Source of the DNA: Henricia sp. BOLD:AAB3569
Lineage: Eukaryota; Echinodermata; Asteroidea; Spinulosida; Echinasteridae
NCBI GenBank assembly: GCA_037783545.1
Contig: JBBELK010000004.1
Coordinates: forward strand, 1,116,001-1,180,000
DNA: 64,000 bases
Direction of reading: 5' to 3'
Position 1 is the first letter of the stretch. Every line of letters begins with the position of its first letter. The notes below the pieces were generated by a model. That model was not told the DNA's origin, did not search any database, and saw only the letters and a list, made by a program, of their open reading frames with translations. Made by a program: the position numbers and the translations under genes. This document shows, piece after piece, positions 11,440-24,310 of the stretch.

Positions 11440-11590
11440 CCAAGGTCCATGGCTATTTCTGGAGGTTGTGGATTCGAGCAAAGATTCTGGTGTGCCCTTG
11501 AGCAAGGCATTCTACCATGAGTAAATGGGAACCAGCCAGGGCAGTGAAGGTGATAATGTCAATTAGCCTTTAGTATCTTGTAATTGGTAT
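11440..11590 (+). mobile_element. Degraded tRNA-derived SINE
   Basis: Contains GTGGATTCGAGCAAAG, a worn B-box-like region, followed by CCCTTGAGCAAGGCATT. That string is shared with the better preserved SINE at 28608-28990. The ends are not resolved. Confidence 0.45.
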
Positions 11591-12317
11591 GTACATGTAT
11601 ATGGACTATAGGCCCACGGTGGGCCAAGAAGGTTGACAGCCAAACCTAATAAAATGTGAAGGGTATAGTGCTACATAGCATTAGCTCATCTATTTAATCA
11701 CTTCTTATCGTGGGACTGTTTCTACCCTCGCTTTGTTTTAGAGGTATACTTCCATGTCAACTGTTCTGCAGGCCGATCTGATCTGGTTTCTCCAGTAATA
11801 AGAGTATCACAAAAGAGTATTCCAGCGCAGTATACCTGATATTTATAGCACGCTCTCATCCATATTCTTCCTACATCGCTACACATAAAACACAAGCCTA
11901 CTCAGGCAGTTTCTTCCCACGTGCAGTTTCTTTTTGGAATGCTTTGCCTCAGACATGTTTTCTTTCCTTCTTTAACCCGCCCATTTTCAAAAGAATGTAC
12001 CTACAGCGTCACTGATTTTCCTCTATCTTTACTGGCTACTGCCTTTCCTGAGTAGCTCCCTAGTAATACTGCCAGTAGCCCTCGGCCTTGTTTGGGGCGA
12101 CATGCTTTTAAAAAAAAAGCTTTTAAAACGTTTGTTCCAAAAGAACATATATGACTTCGTTTGATTGAGTCCTGTTCCGAGTCCTCTGGGTTTATCAACT
12201 CTGCGTACCATAGTTGAAAATTCAGAACGTTTCTTATTATTTCTTTCTGGCATTCATACCAAGGATTCCTCAATAGTGCTCATTGCACTGTCACTCGCAA
12301 GCGTGAGTAAACCCATG

Positions 12318-12577
12318 AAGAATTGGAATTAGAAATGGCCAGAGACACCGGGGAATCCCCTTGCTCTTCACGAAAGAATGCTCTGGGATCTTTAGAGTGC
12401 GTTACCATTACCTAACACACTGGACCAACTGCTTTACATCCCTTCCGAAGGATGGAGCAAGTGTGGTTCAGTGCCTTGCCCAAGGGCACAGGTACCGCAG
12501 CCGGATTCGAACCCGCAACCCCAAGTTTTCACCCACGCTTGCGAGTCAGTGACCCAAACCACTCTGCCACGGTACCG
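12318..12577 (-). mobile_element. tRNA-derived SINE (same family as 28608-28990)
   Basis: On the minus strand the head runs CCGTGGCAGAGTGGTTTGGG and contains the B box GGGTTCGAATCC. It is followed by the GGGCAAGGCAC segment, the GGGATGTAAAGC segment and the CACTCTAAAGATCCCAGAGC segment that also make up the 28.6 kb copy. The 123-codon plus-strand frame here is a by-product of the element. Confidence 0.7.
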
Positions 12578-15500
12578 ATGATAGTTGTTGACGTCACGCG
12601 TATGGCACGCCAAAGCGGAAATAATTCAACACTGATAATTTTGCAATCAACCCCGAAAAAACAAGTCTCAACATTTTTAAAAACTTGCCAACAAAAGCAC
12701 GATATGCCAGTTTCAAACAGGCTTTTTTTTTCTTGCGCAACATTTGCGAAAATGTGCGTAAACATTAAATTATCAGTGTTGAATTATTTGTCGCTTTGGC
12801 GAACCATAATATGGACACAGTAATGGCGGATAGCAAACGGTTGTCAAGAAAGTGAAACCCAACAATGACGGCGCTGGTAGTAACGTGTTGTCCCGCGAGG
12901 GCGCTCATCACTCACTCACCAGCCCCTATTAAAAATGGTCTAGCGACGCCGCTGGCACCACGTAGCAACAGTATGTACATGTATAGTATGTTTACTTCTA
13001 AATGGCACATTTATTTGAAAGTGAAAACGTTGCATGCGAAAGACTACTTTTAAAGTTGACAAGTTTCTCGATTTTTTGTCCGATAGTTATCAATATCATA
13101 TCAGCCCACGAATTAGACAGCACTCACAAAAACAAAGCCTACCTAACCAAGATGAATGGCCAGGTTTTGTTAATCGAACCTTTCATTTTGAAGCAGTATC
13201 ATTCGGAAGCTGTCAACTTCTGGGAAAAGATGAAAAGTCTGTTTTTATTGAAATATATTTTAAAGATGAACTTGGCCTTTGGAATATTACAACGAACCTT
13301 TAAATAAACCAACGATTAAACCTCCAACCGAGTGTTTCGGAGTGACCTGACACCGAGGGGAAACCCATAAATCTACCGGTGTGACAACCGTTGTGACGGG
13401 TTAGCCGTAACCGTGTTTCGGGAAAACAGGTGATGGTTGTCGCTAGCTGGGGTTTTTAAGGGGGGACATTAGGGAGACAGGCGCCGCTAGAGCTATACCC
13501 TGTCACGGACAATCGGAGGTCAAAATGCAAAGCACATGCCAGAAGGATCACGTCAATTCTTTGTATTTACGACCTCACGAAATTGCGTATACCAACTTTG
13601 GAATTGCCTTTTTGTTTTTAAATAAAATAAGACACCTTGAGTTTGATATGTTTATTATTCCGATGAACTGTAACGACGCCTCGAATAACCCGTGGCATTG
13701 CACGTTCTTCGTACCCAAGCAATAAATTTGTAGACATGCGTTAATTAGCACTTCGTCTCCTGTTTTAAGAGGCCTCCGCATGCCTCCGACAAATTCCAAC
13801 CACGCACACTCTTTCTAAAGCAGTTTTCTGTCAAAAACCGTACCGAATGTTATGCATTCCCCGTCGATGTTTTAAAACACGCACTACTAAATGGCATGAC
13901 AAATACCAGACACAATAATTATTTGTGAACGTGGGGTTCCTTGATTGGAGTAGTTTTTCGGTTATCGTCAAAGAGGTATTTGAACACAAAGATGTAAAAA
14001 CACAAGTTACGCTACCATTAGTACAAATTTTCTCTGCTTTCGGTAAACGACAAATTCCGTCCACCGTTAGAACGGGACATCCGGGAACTGTCATTATTGT
14101 TTTAACCTCCTTCCCAGCTTCATTTATTCGGAAACGAATAAATCAAGAGCTTGGAGTACTGACCGACAGTCGTTTCCCTCGGGCATACGCTCGGCAATTA
14201 ACTCGATTAAACGGTCATACTTAGGCTAGATATGCGTACTCGTAATCATGAACTTAGTGGTGTCGTTTAGGTACATTCTTTTTATCGTGACGTCACTTTT
14301 CCCGCTTTTGTTATCGACGATGTTTTGGTAAATCCACGGTTCATAAAAACTCACCTTTTGGCAATTCCAACATGCACGGTATTGTATTAAAACCTGCTAC
14401 GTGCACCCGGTCACATTACATAGCACCAACACATTTAGTGTGGTCATCTGGATACAATGTGAAAATAAGTAACACCCAAAAGTATTCTACATGCGCAACA
14501 CGCAAAAGGCTATCATTGGAATGTTTTCGCTTGAAAATTAATCAATCTATACATCATCAGATATTTGATTAATGGCTTGACAGACGCGTTTGCGTAAACG
14601 ATGAAGGCCCTCAATACGTCACTAATGGCGCATGAACTGTCATATCGCTTTCCTCCACTACCGCGCCGAAATCCCCACATAACTTTTTTTAAATTTTGTA
14701 TGACAATAAAAAGTGCCATGATTATCTTTTGATAGAAATCCAAATATTGACATACTCGACTGCCAGTTTATCTGTTGAGACGGACACAATGGATTTCAGG
14801 GTCAGCCTCTATGTGCTGGTATGCCGTAATTTTCGTTTTCAGTACCCAGCACTTATCTCTATAGAAATGTGTCCCAGGGTAATTTTTTGTATTCCGCGAT
14901 GGTGTGATGTTTTCAGTATAATAAAATTTGGGTTCTCGTTCAGGGGCCAATTTTCATTACTTAACACATAATTTATTTGCTTTGTAAAATGGTTTACCAG
15001 CCAAAATTATATGTCAAATTGTGTTCTTAGAAACAGTACCAAAATATTGGTAAATACACCCCTTTTCCCCCATTGGTACTAGCAGTTGGGGAAATGCGAA
15101 AGCCAAAACCATGTTTTATTCATGATGGACCCCTCGTCCTTCCCATCTTCTCCCCTCCCCACCCACTCCCCCACCCACACGCACCCCGTTTATTGCTCAG
15201 AGTTTACAACGGTGTTGTATATACCAATCCTTCAAATGCATGTCTGGATCCAACGATATGGGCAATTAAGTCCACAAACTGCGCGTCTATTTAATAATTT
15301 CGAAGTTCCGTGTGTCTACAATAACAAGTATTTCTATATAACAAAAAGCACTTGCTATGCCTTGGCAGTTTTGACAAATCGCAATGTTTGTGTTTACGTA
15401 CAAACGCATACCTTTGTATTCACGTCTGCCTTTGAAAGGGTAAAAAGGAAAAAAAGGGTAAAATCATCCAATATATCAAGATTATGATTGAGTTGATCGC

Positions 15501-15647
15501 CTGATACGTAATAGTTTATATCAGGGTGAAATAAAGGTGCTGCTACTTTCCTTTGGTATATTTTTTTCTGGTCAATGTCATTGTAAGTTGTCTGTAACAA
15601 GGTCAGGTTCAGGTATGTAAGGGAGTTGGATATAGATTAGGGCGTGC

Positions 15648-15760
15648 ATTAAAACCCAATACATAATTTGCATGACCCGAAATTTACTTCATGAGTTGAC
15701 AAGAAAAAAACCGACTAAAAGTGTTGATATAGCAATGGTAACAAACACCACATGGTATGG
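15648..15760 (+). repeat. Partial copy of the ATTTGCAGTTACCC dispersed family
   Basis: Shares the order ATTAAAACCCAATACAT, ATTTGCATGACCC, TTACTTCATGAGTTGACAA, ACCGACTAAAAGTGTTGATA and CAATGGTAACAA with 11005-11105, 19548-19720 and 57597-57950. No target duplication seen. Confidence 0.45.
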
Positions 15761-18284
15761 TATACCATTGTGGGAGAAATAATTGCTCGCAGCAGATCAT
15801 ACAAACAAAACGATATATATAAGAGTCAAACTTGTATAAGCTATAGTGGCCACCCCTTGGGACCGCAAAAACTGCAGTGGCCACTGAAAACAGGTGGCCA
15901 CTTCACAAAGGTTGCATGAGCATTATACACATGGCATTTGGGACCGAAGACAGGTGGCAACTATAAGCACATGGAAACCTTAGTTTGACTGTACTTCGTT
16001 TGCTGCAGAAATTAGCTTTCGAATAAGACATTAATTGGTCAGAAAGCTTCGGCAGACCAAGAAAATGTTCTTTATTCAAAATCTGAAAATAACAGCAACA
16101 GCGACAATACATGACCTTTAATGTCCTTAATGTACGGCTTCATTGCAAAATAATGAACCCATATTAGCCACACAAACAGACTTTGCGTGACAGCCACTGG
16201 GAACAAAATCAAAACTGGTTTGCCAAATTTTATTGCATCCGTCGTTGGGCCCACAAATGTGCGTCATTTACAAGAAAACAAGTGCACACCTGAAACCGTC
16301 CCGGAAACGGAAAACGGACCTGTTGCGCTTCATACTAATTCGAAGTGAAACTTGCATGTGGCTGCTAATGGATTGCTGGAAAAAGCGCATAAAATACATT
16401 TTCCGAGTTGAATTTGTTGACTCATAATCCAGGAAAGCAGCAACTATGAAGAAATCCAACCTCGTAAAATGTGTATTTTTCTAGTCGACTAATATGTCTT
16501 GATAAATAAACGAAGATAAATTCTCGCTTTTAGCAAACGGCGCTCGTCAGAGTTGGGGATTTTGTATTAAGAAGCGACTGCGTGAGCGATTTATTTATTT
16601 TAGGCATCCCGGTCGACCTTGAACACAGCAGCCGCAAGCACACTGAAACTTGATTCGCAAGCTTCACAAAGTTTGAACGAAAGTCATCCACACACTTTAC
16701 TCGGCATAATTGACAGATTCGTCGGTATCTTTGGTTTCTTGTATCTTCTTTTCAGACTGATATATGCTTATTTGCGTCAGTGACAATTCCCGTGGAGGAT
16801 CATTTGAGACAGAGGCCAAGGACTACATTGTGTTCCAACGATAAGACGGAAGGGATGCGCACTGTTTTCCAAAATGTTCTCGTGACTCCTTTGGCAGATT
16901 AAACTCAAACATTGGTTCATGTTTTTTTATTCCATTTTTATGCTGAATTACAAAGCCTTCTTCCGTAGTTGACTCAAACTGGTGAATGATTCACAAGATT
17001 AAACGTGTCTTCCTCGTGAATAAAGTATATTGTCATAATTTCTTGTTGAAGGATATTCATGCAGAATCATGTTACCTGGATCACACTAAACAAGTACCGA
17101 TAAGCCTACGGCGCTCCGACAACCATCTGCTAGTTCTGCTAATACCAAAGTCCATAATAATGCCTTTAAAAGGCAGTTTCATTCTGCAAGTGCAACCCTT
17201 GCGAACTTTGGGTCGTAACATAATAGATGTCTGCAATTTATACCGGAAGAATACTATTTGCACTTGTACGAGAAACATTAATGTGTTGATTCAGTCGCTG
17301 AAAAGATTACACGGGACGGTAACTCTACTTTGACAAAACAAAGAATCCAGTGTTGCTTACGAATGAAGTGTTAAGCCCTTGGTATTCATGAACTAAGGCA
17401 AACGGCGCCCAACATAACCCTAAAACAACTGCAAATGCTTGTAGCTTTCATGGTTTTACCACTAAATTTTTCTCTGCACTTTGTCTAGAACACATACTCA
17501 CTCGATGATGTTGTGCTATATAATTTCTCTACAAATACCACAAAGTATCACAATATAATGTCAAAATATGGGGTGCTACATAATTAACATGGTATTTTGT
17601 TAGTTTTACTCTGTGGTATTTTAATTAACTTTGCAGCCTTGTCGTCTGAAATTGGAATGTGCTAGACTGTTTATAGTTAATCAATCTTCTTGCAGAACGA
17701 GGTTTAGAACACAATATGTGAAACATTTTCCTAGCTACGGATTAATAAGCTTGCGGAACTGCATGTGTTATAACAGAGCACGGAATTTGCCACAATATAA
17801 GACAGTGGGCTTTGAAAGACATGCTTAGAAAAATAATGATGATCTAATTGTTGTTTTTACTTTCCCGCCAATTGTTCAATAGTTTGTATAGTGAAAACAA
17901 GAATGTCCGTGGATCGCGCCAATAAGCCAAAACTCGTCATTCACACCGCCTGTCTTTCCTCACTTCTACCCGTCGGTAAGGATGACACGGTGTGGCGGCC
18001 GCGTCGCTGTTGTCTTAACGAAGAGTTTTTCGTCGCTATTTCACCCTGAATCGTGTCTAGACAAATTGTGATTAATGTGGCTTAGGGGGAACAATAAGTT
18101 ATGACTAAATAGCATAACGTTTATAGGAGTGAGGTCGCTGACCAAGCGTGAATACCCAAGTGTATTGCACTATAACAAGTGTATTGCTTTGTTTGGAATA
18201 TCAAAATATGTATCTACTACGGAGATTTTAAATGCAATCAAACAGAATAAACCACAATATTTATTTATTTACTCGTTTATTAAA

Positions 18285-18670
18285 GGAAGGGACAACACTT
18301 GCAAAGGGTTGCCTAACTCTGTACGCTCCATGTAAAATTGCCATCTTTTGCAGTTCGGCGCTCGGACTTGAGAGGGCGCGGCGGGCGTGAGACATAACAG
18401 ATTTTTACATACTTCACGGCGTATGCGAGTCGGGAAACAAGGCATCAATCTTGACGTCGTCCATGCAATCGTTGCATGGTTGACGTCATAATCCCTTTTA
18501 AAATTTCAAATATGGCGCAGGACATAGTTGCTTTAGTTGCAGAGTTTGTCATCAAAATTAATTGGGTTGCCGACGTTGAAAACAATATTCTCTGATTCTC
18601 ATGAAGGTTTATGCACCAGGCAATACATAGGTAATATTTATATTATATTCGTCGAAATGTTGTCCCTTCC
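18285..18670 (+). mobile_element. CRE-palindrome repeat, copy 1 (complete ends)
   Basis: Perfect 12-bp inverted ends, GGAAGGGACAAC (18285-18296) and GTTGTCCCTTCC (18659-18670), bound this 386-bp element. Near its centre (18452-18488) lies a 37-bp palindromic block: TGACGTCG, then CCATGCAATCGTTGCATGG, then TTGACGTCA. Two further copies (27572-27906 and 60920-61290) keep the block. Non-coding. TGACGTCA is the consensus CRE/ATF site; any binding is inference. Confidence 0.7.
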
Positions 18671-19052
18671 TGGATAGATTCAAAAGTTATCGAAACCGAT
18701 GAAAGATATGAAAAAGATGGACAGAAAGAATAGGATGATTCATAGACATATTCTTTCAGCGTCTCGTCTTGGCTGTTTTGTCCGACAAAGATTCGCCTTG
18801 GAATCACATTCTCGTTCCCAAAAGTAATGACTAGTTTGTTTAGTCGCGGAATTCACCTGATAGACAACGTCTTCTGTCTGGTATGTTGCCAAGTTTGTCT
18901 GTCGTCACGACTTTTCTACGCAGCGCGCGGTACCAGCATGCAGCGCAAAGTTGAGTTTCATATTGACTTTATCAGTGCAAGTCTAAGTATCATTAAAACA
19001 TGGTAAAATACATTATAACTTCTATGTGTTGCATTAATGCACTTATGCCAAT

Positions 19053-19310
19053 TATATTTTTGCGTGTTTCTCATAGTCAGAGAGTGTGGTGTTCTGACGT
19101 GCTTCGTTTAACATGCACACTTAGTATCCACTTTATCAGACTAAATTGTTGTTGCCATGTGGTAGGTGTGAAGTACATAATCAAAACCGTGTTCGCCGTA
19201 GGAGAGAATGGCATAAAGCAACCAGACTGTTGATTGCTAGTCAATGGCGTGCACCACATAGCAACAACAGCATAGTATGTGACTTTCTAAACTGCACCTC
19301 CATTTAAATG
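19053..19310 (+). repeat. Dispersed repeat with GTGCACCAC..GCAACAAC arms, copy 1
   Basis: Shares long stretches with 29216-29500 (inverted) and 59375-59640: CACACTTAGTATCCACTT, ACCGTGTTCGCCGTAG, GGCATAAAGCAACCA, GGCGTGCACCACATAGCAAC. Within it GTTGTTGCCATGTGG and CCACATAGCAACAAC are inverted, so it can fold. No reading frame of note. Confidence 0.6.
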
Positions 19311-19547
19311 TAAATAATTCAGGGCGCCAGCTATTATGCAAAATGTTACACTCAAAAGGCTAATAAATCTGATACCTAACGAAAAATGAAAAATCCCTTG
19401 GATGCAAGGGCAACATAGTACAAAGGGTCTGCTTTGTTTATGATTGGGGGTCAGCGTTATCAGCACAGCCAAAACACAAGTAAGCCCACCCACATCAAAG
19501 GCAAATCCCGTGCGTTGGGCACGACATTTCAGAGTTTTACCATTAAA

Positions 19548-19720
19548 GCCCCAGTACATCATTTGCAGTTACCCAAAATTTTACTTCACAAGGTGGCACG
19601 GAAAAAGACCGACTAAAAACATCACATGATCTTTTTTTCGCCGTGTTAAATTATACTGTACCTTTTTGCCAACTGAAGGTGCTTTTTAAAATCATTTGCA
19701 AACGATTTTTTTACCATTCA
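19548..19720 (+). repeat. Partial copy of the ATTTGCAGTTACCC dispersed family
   Basis: Begins TTAAAGCCCCAGTACATC and continues ATTTGCAGTTACCCAAAATT, ACCGACTAAAAAC and GCCAACTGAAGGTG, then a TTTGCAAACGATTTTTTTAC stretch that is found inverted inside 57597-57950. Confidence 0.5.
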
Positions 19721-22372
19721 TTCAACACAAAAATCGTGCATGGATTTGTCAGGTTTTCTGAAGCATTTAAAGGGCCCCCTTATTTAGGATTTTTATCAAT
19801 GAAATATATGCTTTAAAACCACTCTACTCAGTTAAAGTCATAAAAATCCTATTTGGAGCTTGCTTTGGGGGTTAAAACAAAGGTTTTCAGTTTTTATGCT
19901 AATGAAAATATGCATATTCATGACCAAGGTCACTATGTCACAAGAGGCAAACACAGGAAAATCACATTCAACTGTGCACGAAAGATTCCACTTTTTTCTC
20001 AATTTTCCTGAAACTTTTGTAATCCATGGCTGTTTGAGTTTGTTCTACATGTTTCCTGTTGTAAGCCATGACAAAACTGGGGGTAGAAACTGCAGCAATT
20101 TGCCACAAGTCAAACTTGAAGTCTTATGTTTTTTCTTAACTTTTCCCTTCTGTCTTCCTTACGTGATGCACTCCGAACAGCGCCCTCTGTCTGTGATTTA
20201 TTGCAATGAAATCTTCAAAGTTGAAAAAGGCCACCTTTTATTGATTTTTACATCTAAACGAACAATAGTATGTCTTGCTGAACAAGTAATCCGTCATTAT
20301 AAAGCAAAGCTTCAACAAGTATCAAAATTAATCTTTAGTTATGCAACGCTGTTGCTTCTGGTTTTTAAAGGTTTTCCGATCATGCAACTTGTCTTTAAAG
20401 CATATGAAGTTTGAACACTTGTTGAAGTGATGACAAAAAGATGATCACTTGGCCGAATAGCGTGTTGTAGAATTAAATTAGGTGGGGAAAACGTTAAAGT
20501 GCCCTGAAATCTATCATAGATCAATGAAATCTATGGTATGCACCTTACTCCATTTAGTTATTTCTTATTTCAGTGGCCGTTTACCAGTCAGTACGGTTAG
20601 ATGTCAAAATTCAGCCGTGTATTCTAATCTAAGTACCTCGGGTGTGTTATCTCTCAGCACCGGTTCCCCAGCGTTCCTTCCTGTGCGGCAGGGGACCTCC
20701 TAACTATATTCGGGTCTGGGGCCGATGCCTGTCAGACGACAGAACCCTGGGACGAGGATGAAACAACCAACAGATCATGCAGATTCGGATTTGACGACTC
20801 TTTGAAAGCCCTTCGCTTCAAAGATGTATGGACTCTCCTTTCTTATTAAAGAAGGTTGTTCAAATTTTTCCAGAAAATGGATTTCGTTCTAACCTAACAA
20901 TCATATAAAATATACCTCCCTAAAATACTATCCATGGTAACAAACAGGACTTGGAATCTCCAATTTTGGATGTGGAAGCAAAAAGGTTGGTGTAATTACT
21001 GCACCACTCTTTGCAACCCGAAAATTAGTTTACAAAACATCGATGATTTTTGACGATATCGTTGACGAAAATCGCGAGGGGTGTAAAAAAAAAAGAAGTG
21101 ATTTGGACACACTGCTTTAAGTGGGATTAAATGGGGGCGGGTGGGAAGTGGCGAGGTCAACTTTAAATTGATTAAAGAGCATATTGTCATGCTTATGGTT
21201 AACTTCTTGTTCAATAAATTTGAATTGACGAATTTTCAAATTGGCACTGATAGCTTCGTTTCGGAGGCTGAGCCAATGTATTACGTCACGAGCCTTTTCA
21301 TTTTCAAATTTCATCACAAAGGCCAGCACCGCGAACCTAGTTTTCGGTGACAATTTGAAAATAATTCATCTACAACGGATTTTCCTTGGTTTGCTTTCAA
21401 TTTCAAACGAGATATTGGTACAAACGTATGAACTCCCTTTGGTGCCACAAGTGGTATGTATTTCACGAAGTGGTGCATGTCTTGGTGGGCTTGTTTGTCA
21501 CCATCTTGCGGCCGCAGGATAACTTGTGGCACTATTATTGGGCTTCATACAAATGTATGAATTGTATGAAATGGAAATGTACAATTTTTATTTGAACCTG
21601 AAGACAAGCCCGTGTTTTGTTACGTGCGATGCTTGCGTATAACAATCATTTGAACATGCCAAGAGGCCAATAAGTAGCAATAGACCTTCAACGACCGCAG
21701 ATTGAATCTGTCCATCATCTCCGTTGGTCAACCTCGCGTTTCGGGGCGTTGCAGATTCATCTTCTGGGGTGATGATTGCTGGCACTGCCACGTCTTCAAA
21801 TCGAGCCCAGAAGCTGTAAATTCCGCATGTGACCATGGCAGAACTGCCAAATCATGCGTGAGGCAGGAAACGCAGAGGGGTAACATCCCAAGGGCAAAGG
21901 TCGCCATGTGGTATGTCTTAATAAGCCAGTTCGCACAAACTAGTAGGAAATTATCTTCTTTTGATGATTATCCTCTTTTGATGATTGAACGAGGAGCCAA
22001 GTCGAATGTGATATGACACAAATGGAAGGTCAATGGTTGCACAATAAAACGAGCATGCATTGTTCAGGGATTCATCCAGGACCATTGAGATTGTTGGCGA
22101 GTTCTTAAAGATATACAGACCGTGCGTTTTAGGTGTAGCACCTCGAAAAAAAAAATAAATTAAAATTGATATTGTATTAGAAACATAAAAGTTTTTCGCT
22201 TTCAAATGAGATGTACCAAACTTGGTTGCAATGACATTTATTTTTTAAACACAGAAGCCTAAAATTACGCTTGACAAAATGACGCAAAGCTTACTTTGAA
22301 ATGCAAGTCACGAGATGTGAGAACGCACACGTCGTAGGCCTATTGACCCCTTTCGAACACGTGCGAATATGC

Positions 22373-22568
22373 CATTTTGGGAGTCAAATAATGCTGAGTC
22401 ATTGTGGAAGCAATGTGCGTGCGCGTTGTGTGTGTCTCTGGTGGGCGTAACGCGGTTTAGTTCACCAATGGGAGCCTCAGCATAGCGCGTTACGCGCGCT
22501 ATGGACATACACAACGCGCACGCACATTGCTTCCACAATGACTCAGCATTGTTTTACTCCCAAAATGA
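22373..22568. mobile_element. Foldback MITE with 42-nt perfect inner arms
   Basis: Positions 22390-22431 are the exact reverse complement of 22509-22550. Complementarity continues with small differences outward to CATTTTGGGAG and CTCCCAAAATG. The loop of about 77 bases is CpG-rich. No coding capacity; no target duplication identified. Confidence 0.75.
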
Positions 22569-22878
22569 AGTCATTGGCACGAGCTCAATACTCTCTTAAA
22601 GTTGAAAATGTTGTGAAATGAGAACCAACACCAACTGGTTTTTATACACAAATTAAGGGATGATACTACTGCAGCAGACAAAGAAACAAACTCAAATTTG
22701 TTTTAATTTCACAAAGAAATTATCTTTTTTGCCGTTCAAATTTTTCTTGACAGATTGGGGCGCTGTTTATGGCTAGTCAAGGAAGAAACACACAAACGTA
22801 GAAAGCATAACATTTTAAACAGCAACAGTAGCCCACTGATCAGTTTGTTACTAAAATACATGTGTGGGGATTGTTGCT

Positions 22879-23150
22879 ACACTCTCAGAAATAATGGTTC
22901 AAATCTGCACCCTCACGGGTGCTTATCTTTGATACAATAGCAGCACCCCTATAGGAGCAAATGTGCACCATGTGAACATGATTTGCACCTTGAAAGGAGC
23001 GAGTCTGCACTTTAGGGGTGCACATATGTTCAAATGGTGCAAATTTGCTCTCATCATGGAGGTAGGCTCTCATAGGGGTGCACATATCCTCCTATAGGGG
23101 TGCTGCTATTGTATCAAGATAAGCACCCCAATTGCACCCTATACTGGCAA
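22879..23150. mobile_element. Foldback element with GGGTGC motifs
   Basis: The segment at 22918-22957 and that at 23089-23128 are inverted copies of each other (GATACAATAGCAGCACCCCT and its complement) with one small indel. Between them are several short GGTGCACAT/ATGTGCACC and GGAGC blocks in both orientations. The left edge is ACACTCTCAGAAATAATGG. Probably a non-autonomous DNA transposon. Confidence 0.6.
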
Positions 23151-23689
23151 GTAAACAAATAAGTAAGACAATACAGTTTATGATATCAAGAATCCATTGA
23201 AAATTACACCAACATTTGTACACAGGTCTGTGGGTAAATACGACATCGTTTTACTCATGAATATGGAAATTTAATTAACATATATGTACAAATATAAAAC
23301 TTTAAAGATTTGCTAAAAGCAGCCAATCAATTATCCTCAATTGACTGGATTATGCAAAACATATCATCTACCATATACAATCCTATTTCATGCAGGCTAT
23401 TGACTCTGTCGTGACTTTAGAAGGAAATTGCCCTTGGCACTCTAATGGCAACTAAGCCTGAATTTATGTCATTCGTCTTTTTCGAAAAGACAATTCCCAA
23501 AGTATTTCCTGTCTAAAGACTCGTGGTACGGAAATGTCATGTTAGATAGTAGAATTACTTGTAACATCGCTTCAGCGCCACATGTCAAACCAAATTTGTT
23601 CATTGGCTGTGGCTACTATTTTGCGGAATTTTGATTGGGTGTTACAGCTCATGCTTCTATAAACACAAGTAGGGTTTTTCTTGTAAAAT

Positions 23690-23740
23690 CGTGAAATAAA
23701 ATTGTGGGTAATGCAAATGATGTATTAGGCTTTAATGAAG
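23690..23740 (-). repeat. End fragment of the ATTTGCAGTTACCC family
   Basis: GTGGGTAATGCAAATGATGT followed by ATTAGGCTTTAATG is the minus-strand version of the terminal sequence seen at 57597 and 19548. Confidence 0.4.
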
Positions 23741-24117
23741 CAACCGTCCGCCATCGTATGGCACGACAATGTCCTGCCTAGAGTACACGTGTGAAGTGGA
23801 ATGCAAATGATAGTATGGACAGGGAAGCAGTCTAGGCAAACCATTGCCTTGCTTGTATAGTAAGATGGCTGATGAGTATAGTAAGATGGCTGCTACTGTA
23901 CACTTGTCTATTTATAGAAGTCAGTGGCCTAGATTTGGAAAAGTAAAATCTTGTCCAAATCCAGTTGCTGAAATAACACACATAACGGTGATTAGACACC
24001 ATACCAGATGTTGTGTTCGTTACTTTGCCCAGTTGCGCTACCATGCTACACGTCACCGAGAGAAAAATTGGGTCCGTAGGAACACCTGAGGGAGTATAGG
24101 CATACCAACCGTGACTT

Positions 24118-24310
24118 ATAGCGTGTGCTCGGTGAGTCAGAGGTCTCTGGTTCGAATCCCGATAAGGTCCTTAGGATTTTTCTCTCGTCCCAAGTTGGTT
24201 GTTTCCTTTCAGTGGTAGTTAGGCACCATACCAGATGTTGCGTTCGTTACACGAATATGTGGAAAGTGGTAAATCCGTGGACCATACCGTCTTTCACAGG
24301 TTCATGTGCA
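24118..24310 (+). mobile_element. tRNA-derived SINE
   Basis: The head contains GTGTGCTCGGTGAGTCAGAG and the B box CTGGTTCGAATCCCG. The body continues GGATTTTTCTCTCGTCCC, TTGGTTGTTTCC and AGGCACCATACCAGATGTTG. The body string CACCATACCAGATGTTG also occurs just upstream at about 23998-24015, so a second fragment abuts it. Confidence 0.55.

Noticed and set aside
12452-12823. 123-codon open frame with FEPATP
   Set aside because: The FEPATP-like peptide is the translation of the tRNA B box of a SINE, a familiar artefact.
19860-20414. 184-codon open frame on the + strand
   Set aside because: No recognisable domain, composition of ordinary intron DNA, no splice or promoter context; the sequence is AT-rich with simple runs.
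20574-20703. Exon-like segment after TTTCTTATTTCAG
   Set aside because: The one open frame ends at a stop without a domain, contains no cysteine pattern, and would break the exact exon 2 to exon 3 junction.
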